From: JACVRW01 sp036009005
GTDB taxonomy: Bacteria > Actinomycetota > Thermoleophilia > Solirubrobacterales > Thermoleophilaceae
Assembly: GCA_036009005.1 (NCBI GenBank)
Contig: DASYMP010000277.1
Coordinates: 1-20,146, forward strand
Length of the DNA: 20,146 nt
Direction of reading: 5' to 3'
A program made the position numbers and the translations under genes. A model generated the notes under the pieces. It had not been told where the DNA came from, did not search any database, and saw nothing but the letters and a program-made list of their open reading frames with translations. Every line of letters begins with the position of its first letter. Within the stretch, counting starts at the first letter, position 1. This document shows, piece after piece, positions 14,101-19,999 of the stretch.

Positions 14101-14852
14101 GCTCGTTCAGCGTCACCGCGCTCGCGCCGCTGCCCGCGATCCGCCCGGGCGACGACCTCGCTGCGCTGATCGCGGCCGCCGCGCCGCCCGACCTTGCCGA
14201 CACCGATGTCCTCGTGATCGCCCACAAGGTGGTCTCTAAGGCGGAGGGGAGCGTCCGCCGCCTCGCCGAGATCGAGCCGGGCGAGCGCGCGGAGGCGCTC
14301 GCGGCCGAGCACCGCAAGGACGCCCGACTCGTCCAGGCCGTGCTCGACGAGTCGGCCGAGCTGCTGCGCGCGGTGAACGGCACGCTCGTCTGCCTGACGC
14401 ACCACGGCCTCGTGTGCGCGAACGCGGGCGTGGACCAGTCGAACGCCTCGACCGAGGGCGGCGAGCTGATCCTCCTGCCGCGCGACCCGGACGCTTCCGC
14501 CGCCCGCCTGCGCGCGGAGATCGAGTCGCTGCTCGGCGTGCGGCCCGCGGTCGTGATCGCGGACTCGTTCGGCCGCGCCTGGCGGCTCGGCCAGACCGAC
14601 GTGGCGCTCGGCGCGGCCGGCGTCGTGCCGCTCGACCAGTGGATCGGTCGCCCGGACGGCTTCGGGCGCGACCTGCACGTCACGTCGATCGCGGTGGCCG
14701 ACTCGATCGCCGCCGCGGCCGACCTCGCGCGCGCCAAGGACTCGCTCGAGCCGGCCGTGCTGGTGCGCGGCCTGGAGCGCTACGTGACTCGCGACGATGG
14801 CCCGGGCGCGGCCGCGCTGCGCCGCCCGGCCGAGCAGGACCTGTTCAGGTAG
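14097..14852 (+). CDS. cofE: F420-0:gamma-glutamyl ligase (CofE), probable CTG start
   Basis: A 251-residue GTP-dependent ligase that adds glutamates to F420-0. Visible motifs are VTALAPLPAIRPGDDLAALI (family N-terminus), VLVIAHKVVSKAEG, HHGLVCANAGVDQSNAS and ADSFGRAWRLGQTDVALG. The first standard start codon in frame is GTG 14214, which would remove the conserved N-terminal 39 residues. Going upstream, the only plausible initiator is CTG 14097, overlapping the cofC TGA as CTGA; this gives the usual length (about 250). The start is inference. The protein lacks the C-terminal FMN nitroreductase domain of mycobacterial FbiB, so a dehydro-F420-0 reductase, if needed, lies elsewhere. Confidence 0.9.
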   Translation: MSSFSVTALAPLPAIRPGDDLAALIAAAAPPDLADTDVLVIAHKVVSKAEGSVRRLAEIEPGERAEALAAEHRKDARLVQAVLDESAELLRAVNGTLVCLTHHGLVCANAGVDQSNASTEGGELILLPRDPDASAARLRAEIESLLGVRPAVVIADSFGRAWRLGQTDVALGAAGVVPLDQWIGRPDGFGRDLHVTSIAVADSIAAAADLARAKDSLEPAVLVRGLERYVTRDDGPGAAALRRPAEQDLFR

Positions 14853-14868
14853 GCGGCCCCCGGCTCGC

Positions 14869-15416
14869 CTAGCCGCCGATCGGCGCGCGCGGGTTCGGGC
14901 CCCAGAAGATCTGCGTGCCGATCATCCCGATCAGGTGGACCCTGACGGTGTTCAGCACCATCGCTTCGCGGTGGCGGTGCCCACTCCCGTGGCGCACAGG
15001 AACAGGAGCGAGTTGATCCCCATCACCTCGAGCGCATCGACCTCGTCCGAGATCCGCATCGCGCCGATCTCGGCCACGAGGCCGGTGCCGACCTTCGCGG
15101 ACATCATGTAGCCGAACGCGTAGGGCATCACCTCACGGAGGTCGCACCAGGCGCTGAAGACGCCGGAGTAGGCCGGCGCCCCGGTCGAGCGGCTGAAGTA
15201 GGCGCCCTCGATGCCGCACTGGAGCCCGAGGATGAACGCGAGGCCCCAGATCACGAGCGCGGAGCCCAGGATCAGGATGCCGGCCTCGCGGAGCGACTCG
15301 CCGAAGAAGCGGAACACGCGCCCGCTGAAGATCCCCGCGAGGACGTGGCCTGAGAAGCCCGCGATCTCGCCGAACCCCCCGAGCCACTCGCGCGGCGCGG
15401 CGAGCGGCGCCGTCAA
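14869..15416 (-). pseudogene. Decayed YrbE/MlaE-family ABC permease
   Basis: Remnant of a lipid-transport (Mce/Mla-type) ABC permease. Reading from TTG 15416 (overlapping the previous stop as TTGA), the frame shows membrane helices and the conserved cytoplasmic motif VAEIGAMRISDEVDALEVMG. It then jumps after LLFLCAT (near 14987/14988) directly to GVGTATAK, which in relatives lies some 70-80 residues further on, and stops at 14952. The true C-terminus, MVLNTV...TQIFWGPNPRAPIGG, continues in another frame from 14961 to TAG at 14869. One missing base near 14962-14966 (AAG-CG for AAG-GCG) restores it. So there is an internal deletion plus a frameshift: about 182 codons against about 255-270 normally. 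No ATPase or Mce gene is nearby. Confidence 0.78.
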
Positions 15417-15856
15417 AGCGGGTTCGCGAGCCACATGTGGCTGTAGAAGAAGAACCAGACCGCCATCAGCACGAGCGCGATCGTCAGCGAGACGGTCATC
15501 GCGACGTCGATCAGGCGGCGCGGCGCCCGCGCGCGGCGCGAGCCGCTGCGCTCCGCGCTGACGCTCACGAGCCAGGCGGACTGCTGGCGGTCCTGCGCGG
15601 CCTCCGGCCCGCGGCCGCGCACGTACACGCCGTTCACGCGGTAGAGCACCCAGCCGAAGCCCACCATCGCCAGCGGGATGCCGCCGAGCGTCGCGAACAG
15701 GAAGCCGGTCGCGCTCGTCGTGAAGCGGCCGGCGAGCCACAGGCCGAGCGCAGGGATGCCGATCCAGACGAACGCGCTGCCGAGCACGATCACGAGCGCC
15801 AGCGCGGCGGTGACGAGCTCCGCGATGTCCCAGCGCCGGTTCAAGTGTGTCGGCAC
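15413..15856 (-). CDS. Membrane protein coupled to the broken permease, unknown function
   Basis: A 147-residue protein with hydrophobic segments at about 12-40, 50-72 and 117-139, separated by a basic, polar loop (RGRGPEAAQDRQQ to RRARAPRR). Start GTG 15856 was chosen because TACTGT lies 9 nt upstream; a GTG at 15865 would sit right against that box. Its TGA stop overlaps the TTG start of the permease pseudogene, so the two were translated together. It diverges from the GntR gene and shares its operator region. No family recognised; with its partner broken it may be a relic, though its own frame looks intact. Confidence 0.65.
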   Translation of the reverse strand: MPTHLNRRWDIAELVTAALALVIVLGSAFVWIGIPALGLWLAGRFTTSATGFLFATLGGIPLAMVGFGWVLYRVNGVYVRGRGPEAAQDRQQSAWLVSVSAERSGSRRARAPRRLIDVAMTVSLTIALVLMAVWFFFYSHMWLANPL

Positions 15857-15868
15857 AGTTCGCACACA

Positions 15869-15888
15869 GTACCACGCTGTGCTGGTAC
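15869..15888. promoter_or_regulatory. Palindromic operator candidate for the GntR regulator
   Basis: GTACCA (15869-15874), an 8-bp spacer, then TGGTAC (15883-15888): perfect 6-bp arms. It overlaps candidate -10 boxes on both sides: TACTGT on the minus strand (15866-15871, for the membrane protein at 15856) and TACACT on the plus strand (15886-15891, 12 nt before the GntR ATG). A GTAC-containing palindrome is in keeping with operators of YtrA-type GntR proteins, as I recall them. Confidence 0.6.
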
Positions 15889-15903
15889 ACTCCGCCACTC
15901 GCC

Positions 15904-16497
15904 ATGGGGGACCCGCTCGACGCTCAGGTGGACCGCAGCAGCGGTGTACCGCTGTCCGCGCAGCTCGCCGCGCACGTGCGCGCCGCCGTCGCCGACGGCC
16001 GGCTCGCGACCGGCGACCGCCTCCCGAGCGTGCGCGAGCTCGCCGACCAGGCCGGGGTGAACGTGAACACGGTGCGCGCGGTCTACGCCCGGCTCGAGGC
16101 CGAAGGGGCCGTGCGCAGCGAGCACGGCCGGGGCACGTTCGTGGCGGACCCGCTTGTGAGCTCGCATCCGGCGGATTCACGAACCCTCTCGCGTGGGGAG
16201 CTGCGTGACCAGATCGCCGCGCTCGAGGCCACGCTCGCGAAGCTGCCCCCACCGCCGCTCAGGGCGCACGCCGAGCCGCGGCGTCAGGGCACCGCCGCGC
16301 TGCTCTCGGCCGAGGAGCTGGTGGACGTGCGCGACCGGCTGCTCGAACGGCTACGTCAGATCGACAGCGAGCGGAGCGCACTGCTCGAGAGCCTCGACCA
16401 GCTGGGCGTCGAGCCCCGTCCCGAGGCCGAGGACGCCCCCTCGCGGGGCGGCACGCCAAGCCTGGCGGGCGCCCGGATTCGCTGGGTCGGCGCCTAG
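15904..16497 (+). CDS. GntR-family transcriptional regulator (YtrA-like)
   Basis: A 197-residue regulator. The N-terminal 75 residues form a GntR winged helix: PLSAQLAAHVRAAVADGRLATGDRLPSVRELADQAGVNVNTVRAVYARLEAEG, with the wing GRGTFVADP. The C-terminal part is not a FadR-type or aminotransferase domain but helical and probably coiled-coil (LRDQIAALEATLAKL; ELVDVRDRLLERLRQIDSERSALLESLDQLG), as in YtrA-type regulators of transporter genes, though longer than usual. ATG 15904 is 15 nt after a palindromic operator, so it probably represses itself and the divergent membrane/permease operon. Ligand unknown. A hairpin follows its stop. Confidence 0.87.
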   Translation: MGDPLDAQVDRSSGVPLSAQLAAHVRAAVADGRLATGDRLPSVRELADQAGVNVNTVRAVYARLEAEGAVRSEHGRGTFVADPLVSSHPADSRTLSRGELRDQIAALEATLAKLPPPPLRAHAEPRRQGTAALLSAEELVDVRDRLLERLRQIDSERSALLESLDQLGVEPRPEAEDAPSRGGTPSLAGARIRWVGA

Positions 16498-16498
16498 C

Positions 16499-16520
16499 CG
16501 GCGCCGCCGCGCCGGCGCCG
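16499..16520. terminator. Hairpin between convergent GntR and aquaporin genes
   Basis: CGGCGCCG (16499-16506) and CGGCGCCG (16513-16520) form an 8-bp stem with a 6-nt loop, filling the 25-bp gap between two convergent stop codons. No U-tract; probably acts in both directions. Confidence 0.55.
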
Positions 16521-16522
16521 CT

Positions 16523-17293
16523 CTACCCGACGGGCTCCACCCCGCCCACGCCCTTCTTGCCTGGCGTCAGCACGAGGTAGAAGTAGAGGAAGCCGGCCAC
16601 GAGCGCGCCGACGACGGGGGCGAGCACGTACACCAGTAGGAAGTGGTCCGCCCCGCCCCACTCGCCCGAGACGATCGCGGGGCCGAAGCTGCGTGCCGGG
16701 TTGAAGCCGGCGCCTGTGAGCGGCGCGAGCACCATCACGGCCATTCCGAGTGCCGCGCCGATCGCCAGCGCGGCCCACTCCTTGGTCGCGCGCGGGTTGA
16801 CGGCCACGCCGACGATCACCCAGACCAGGAAGAACGTTCCGATGGCCTCGACGACCATTCCCGGGAAGATTGCGCCGTCGAGCCGCGACGACACGAGCGT
16901 GGCGCCGTAGTTGATCCCCTTGCCCTCGTCGTTGAGCAGCGCCTTCGTGAGCAGCGCGCCGCCCACGCCGCCGGCCAGCTGCGAGACGATGTAGATCGCG
17001 GCGTCGGCCACGCCGATCTGGCGCAGAGCCGTCATGACGACGGTGACGGCGGGGTTGAAGTGCGCGCCGGAGACGACCGCGAGCGTCTGGATCAGCCCGA
17101 ACAGCACGAACGTGTGCACCAGGCCGATGACCGAGAAGTCGACGAACGGGGCCGGGTTCTTCGCGCTCGGTCCTGTCACGTACAGCGACACGACGGCCGT
17201 GACGAAGAAAACGAGCAACAGCGTTCCGACGAACTCGGCGATATAGGCCGCTGGGCCACGGTCCTGCACTTCGGTCACCTCCGGTGAATTCAT
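16523..17293 (-). CDS. Aquaporin/MIP-family channel
   Basis: A 256-residue major intrinsic protein with six membrane helices and both half-helix motifs: SGAHFNPAVTV (Asn80-Pro-Ala82) and GFNPARSFGPA (Asn198-Pro-Ala-Arg201). Length and spacing are typical of bacterial aquaporins. Aligned by distance from the NPA motifs, the selectivity-filter positions are His60, Val186, Ala195 and Arg201, unlike AqpZ (Phe, His, Thr, Arg) or GlpF (Trp, Gly, Phe, Arg), so I do not assign water or glycerol. ATG 17293 gives MNSPEVTEVQDRG; no clear Shine-Dalgarno. It diverges from the lipoprotein gene across 27 bp. Confidence 0.92.
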   Translation of the reverse strand: MNSPEVTEVQDRGPAAYIAEFVGTLLLVFFVTAVVSLYVTGPSAKNPAPFVDFSVIGLVHTFVLFGLIQTLAVVSGAHFNPAVTVVMTALRQIGVADAAIYIVSQLAGGVGGALLTKALLNDEGKGINYGATLVSSRLDGAIFPGMVVEAIGTFFLVWVIVGVAVNPRATKEWAALAIGAALGMAVMVLAPLTGAGFNPARSFGPAIVSGEWGGADHFLLVYVLAPVVGALVAGFLYFYLVLTPGKKGVGGVEPVG

Positions 17294-17306
17294 GGCGTAT
17301 CGCCCG

Positions 17307-17312
17307 TACTGT
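17307..17312 (+). promoter_or_regulatory. Candidate -10 box of the lipoprotein gene
   Basis: TACTGT lies 8 nt before GTG 17321, matching the leaderless pattern of other starts here. The 27-bp divergent gap must also hold the aquaporin promoter. Confidence 0.4.
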
Positions 17313-17320
17313 TCGCCGTC

Positions 17321-18244
17321 GTGCGCCGATTCCTTCCCCTGATCGCCCTTCTTGCGTGCCTGGCGGGGTGCGGCGGCGACGAGTCCCGAGCGGGTTCGAG
17401 GACCGCCACGATCGCGCTCGACTTCCAGCCGAACGCGGTGCACGCCGGCATCTACTCGAGCGGGCTGAGGATCCGCGTGCCCGCCGCGAGCACGGACTCG
17501 CTGAAGCTGCTGGCCGGCGGCCGCGCGGACATGTCGGTCGTGGACATCCACGATCTCGGGCTCGCGCGCGAGGCGGGAAGCGACATCGTGGGAGTGGGCG
17601 CGCTCGTACAGCGTCCGCTCGCGGCGGTGATCGCTCGCAGGGGCCACGTGCGCCGCCCGCGCGACCTCGAGGGCCGGCGAGTCGGGGTCACGGGCCTCCC
17701 CTCCGACGAGGCGGTGCTGCGCGCGGTGGTCGAGCACGACGGCGGCGACTACAGCCGCGTGAAGAGGATCACGATCGGCTTCTCGGCCGTGCCGAGCCTG
17801 ATCGCAGGGAAGGTCGACGCCGTGGTCGCCTTCTGGAACGCGGAGGGCGTCACGCTGCGCCAGCGCGGCATCGCGACGCGCGAGTTCCGCGTCGACGAAT
17901 ACGGCGCGCCGCGCTATCCGGAGCTCGTGCTGGCGGTCACGCGATCGACCCTGGAGAAGCGCGAGGCGCTCGTCACCGAGATGCTCGCGGCGATCGCACG
18001 CGGCACCGAGCGGGCGCTCGACCGGCGCGGCGCGACGATCGCCGAGCTGGTGCGCGCGTCGGGCGCCGACGAGCCGCTGATGCGCGCGGAGCTGAGCGCC
18101 GTGGCTCCCGCCCTGCGGCCGCCGGTGCGCCTCGACCGCGCGGCGCTCCACAGCTGGGCTCGCTTCGACGCGCGCTTCGGGATCCTCGAGGCGGCGCCGG
18201 ACCTGAGCCGGGCGTTCCCGTCGGTTAGTTTCGAGGGCCCATGA
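17321..18244 (+). CDS. NMT1/THI5-like substrate-binding lipoprotein, orphan
   Basis: A 307-residue ABC-type solute-binding protein. The N-terminus is a lipoprotein signal peptide with lipobox LAGC (lipidated Cys17), so it should be anchored outside the membrane. The mature part has ALDFQPNAVHAGIY, typical of NMT1/THI5-like proteins that bind pyrimidine precursors of thiamine or similar small compounds, then LKLLAGGRADMSVVDIHDL and RPRDLEGRRVGVTGLPSDEAVLR. The segment between HAGIY and the STDSLKLL helix is about 10 residues shorter than I expect, lacking the usual 'KGYF..EGL' helix. No permease or ATPase gene is adjacent. Its stop overlaps the next start (ATGA), so it is translationally coupled to the VOC gene. 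Confidence 0.83.
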   Translation: MRRFLPLIALLACLAGCGGDESRAGSRTATIALDFQPNAVHAGIYSSGLRIRVPAASTDSLKLLAGGRADMSVVDIHDLGLAREAGSDIVGVGALVQRPLAAVIARRGHVRRPRDLEGRRVGVTGLPSDEAVLRAVVEHDGGDYSRVKRITIGFSAVPSLIAGKVDAVVAFWNAEGVTLRQRGIATREFRVDEYGAPRYPELVLAVTRSTLEKREALVTEMLAAIARGTERALDRRGATIAELVRASGADEPLMRAELSAVAPALRPPVRLDRAALHSWARFDARFGILEAAPDLSRAFPSVSFEGP

Positions 18245-18630
18245 ACATCACAGGCGTCGACTTCATCACCGTGCCCACCCGCGACTTCGAGAAGGCGGAC
18301 CAGTTCTACGGCGAGGTGCTCGGCCTCGAGCGCTCGAAGCGCTGGGGCAGCATGCCCGCCGGCGAGTTCGAGACGGGATCGCTCACGATCGCCGTGATGC
18401 AGTCGGATGCGTTCGGGATCGAGTTCGAGCCGCACTCGCACCCGATCGCCTTCCAGGTCGACGACGTGGCCGCCGCGCGCGAGGAGCTCGAGGGCCGCGG
18501 TGTCGATTTCGGCGCGGACACGATGGACAGCGGCGTCTGCCACATGGCTCACTTCGCCGATCCGGACGGCAACCGCCTGATGTTCCACCACCGCTACGCG
18601 CCGAAGGACGCCCGGCCGACGGGCGCCTAG
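18241..18630 (+). CDS. VOC-family (glyoxalase/bleomycin-resistance fold) protein
   Basis: A 129-residue single-unit vicinal-oxygen-chelate protein with two beta-alpha-beta-beta-beta modules: GVDFITVPTRDFEKADQFYGEVLGL at the start, and HPIAFQVDDVAAAREEL plus HFADPDGNRLMFHHRY in the second half. ATG 18241 overlaps the lipoprotein stop (ATGA). The usual metal-ligand positions are not clearly filled (Asp or Phe where His/Glu is common), so the reaction, if any, is uncertain. Its TAG stop and that of the convergent gene share the palindrome CTAG, a 4-nt overlap. Coupling to the binding lipoprotein suggests a shared small-molecule substrate. Confidence 0.82.
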   Translation: MNITGVDFITVPTRDFEKADQFYGEVLGLERSKRWGSMPAGEFETGSLTIAVMQSDAFGIEFEPHSHPIAFQVDDVAAAREELEGRGVDFGADTMDSGVCHMAHFADPDGNRLMFHHRYAPKDARPTGA

Positions 18631-18929
18631 GCGAGCGACTCGACGAGCGCCGCGGCCTCACGCGCCATGCGCGAGCGCGGCACCACGCGATCGAAGCCGG
18701 CTTGCTCGGCGCGCGCCCGCACGTCCTGCTCGACGTGCGAGTAGAAGCCGAGCCGCGGCGCCGTGGCGCCGGCGGAGCGCTCGATGCGGGCGTCGGGGTC
18801 GTCGGTGAGGTCGACGACGAGGACGTCCGCCTCGTCGTCGGGCCCGACCGGCTCGTGGCCGGCCGCCCGAAGGGCTCCCTGGAGCTTCGAGCCGAACAGA
18901 AGGTCTGGGACGAGCAGCGCTACGCGCAC
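18627..18929 (-). CDS. Small receiver-like protein, unknown function
   Basis: A 100-residue protein whose pattern (MRVALLVPDLLFGSKLQGALRAAGHE; ADVLVVDLTDD; LGFYSHVEQDVRARAEQAGFDRVVPRSRM) looks like a shortened CheY-type receiver fold: strand, helix, strand ending in Asp, and an alpha-4/beta-5 region ending in VVPRSR where a receiver would have a conserved Lys. There is no output domain. GTG 18929 lies 10 nt after the stop of the gene upstream, so it is last in the DtxR operon. It may be a pseudo-receiver or a nucleotide-type fold; the homology is weak and read by eye only. Confidence 0.62.
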   Translation of the reverse strand: MRVALLVPDLLFGSKLQGALRAAGHEPVGPDDEADVLVVDLTDDPDARIERSAGATAPRLGFYSHVEQDVRARAEQAGFDRVVPRSRMAREAAALVESLA

Positions 18930-18939
18930 GCCGGCACGT

Positions 18940-19302
18940 CTACTGGGCGCGGCGCCGGCTGAACTCCTGGCGCACCGACTCGGGGCGTCCCCACATCTGC
19001 ACGACCTCCGCGCGGCCTGAGCGCGCCTCGCGCACGATCAGCTCGCCCTCGATGCCCTCGCCGTCGAGCAGCCGGAGCGTGCCGCGCACGGTCTCCGGCG
19101 CCGCGGCGTGGCCGAACTCGTGCGCGCAGCGGATGCGCCAGTGCCAGTCGTGCTCCGAGTAGGGCATGGCGTTGATCTGCATGAGCAGCGTCGCGGCGTC
19201 GATGTAGCGGTCCTCATCCGCGATCCGGAGGTCGAGCTCCAGCTGGGTCCAGTCGGGCGGAAGCGAGTCGAGGACTGCCTGGAAGTCGTCGGCGAGGGCC
19301 AC
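18940..19302 (-). CDS. Hypothetical protein in the DtxR/ZIP operon
   Basis: A 120-residue soluble, acidic protein without signal peptide or membrane helix. It has an N-terminal part LADDFQAVLDSLPPDWTQLELDLRI, a His/Trp-rich centre (MPYSEHDWHWRIRCAHEFGHAAAP) and a C-terminal strand-rich part (GTLRLLDGEGIEGELIVREAR). The His and Cys cluster in the centre could bind a metal, which would suit its place 10 nt after a metal-responsive regulator, but that is inference. Start GTG 19302 is the first in frame after the regulator's stop. I do not recognise the family. Confidence 0.7.
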   Translation of the reverse strand: MALADDFQAVLDSLPPDWTQLELDLRIADEDRYIDAATLLMQINAMPYSEHDWHWRIRCAHEFGHAAAPETVRGTLRLLDGEGIEGELIVREARSGRAEVVQMWGRPESVRQEFSRRRAQ

Positions 19303-19312
19303 GGCCGGAAGC

Positions 19313-19999
19313 CTACCGCCGCGGCTCGATCCGGATCGCGTGCGCGAGCTGGTCGCCGAGCGCGTGCTCGCGCCCGTTGGCGATCACGGTGAGCGGGCCG
19401 CCGAACGGCTCGCGGCCGACGAGCTCGAGCTCGTCGCCCGGGGCGATGCCGCGCTCGGACAGGTAGCGGAGCATGTCCGGGTTCGAGTCGGACACGCGCG
19501 AGAAGACGCCGCGGTCGCCCGGCCGCAGGTCGGACAGCGCGCGCGAGGGCGACTCGTCGATCTCGCCGTCGCGCGTGGGGATCGGGTCGCCGTGCGGGTC
19601 GTGCGTGGGATTGCCGAGCTTCGCCGCGATCAGCTCGGACAGCTCGGGCGAGATCGCGTGCTCGAGCTTCTCGGCCTCGGCGTGCACGCGGTCCCACGGC
19701 ATCCCGAGCGCCTCGGCGAGGTAGAGCTCGAGCAGGCGGTGGTGGCGCAGCACCTCGAGCGCCACGCGCTCGCCCGCCCGCGTGAGCTGCACGCCGTGGT
19801 ACGGCTCGCGCGAGGCCAGCCCGAGCGACTCGAGGCGCTTCACCATGGCGGACGCCGACGCGGGCGACACCTCGAGGCGGTCCGCGAGCGCGGAGGTGGA
19901 GACCGGCGAGTCGCTCCGCTGCGCGATCGACCAGATCGCCTTGGTGTAGTCCTGCACCGCGTTCGAGATCTCGATCGCGTCGGTGCGTGCGGCTGCCAT
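19313..19999 (-). CDS. DtxR/MntR-family metal-dependent transcriptional regulator
   Basis: A 228-residue regulator with the full three-domain layout. The winged helix is about 10-70 (QDYTKAIWSIAQRS; VSTSALADRLEVSPASASAMVKRLESLGLASREPYHGVQLT). The metal-binding dimerisation domain is 70-140 (RHHRLLELYLAEALGMPWDRVHAEAEKLEHAIS, with the conserved Glu-His pair, and LGNPTHDPHGDPIP). The C-terminal FeoA/SH3-like domain is 155-225 (LSDLRPGDRGVFSRV; GIAPGDELELVGREPFGGPLTV). It presumably senses Mn(II), Fe(II) or Zn(II) and represses metal uptake. ATG 19999 shares one base with the stop of the upstream ZIP transporter (TGATG), so the two are coupled. Confidence 0.93.
   Translation of the reverse strand: MAAARTDAIEISNAVQDYTKAIWSIAQRSDSPVSTSALADRLEVSPASASAMVKRLESLGLASREPYHGVQLTRAGERVALEVLRHHRLLELYLAEALGMPWDRVHAEAEKLEHAISPELSELIAAKLGNPTHDPHGDPIPTRDGEIDESPSRALSDLRPGDRGVFSRVSDSNPDMLRYLSERGIAPGDELELVGREPFGGPLTVIANGREHALGDQLAHAIRIEPRR

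Noticed and set aside
16523..18151. A 542-residue minus-strand frame ending in the aquaporin
   Set aside because: The part upstream of 17293 is antisense to the lipoprotein gene and has shadow-like composition; the aquaporin is complete from 17293.
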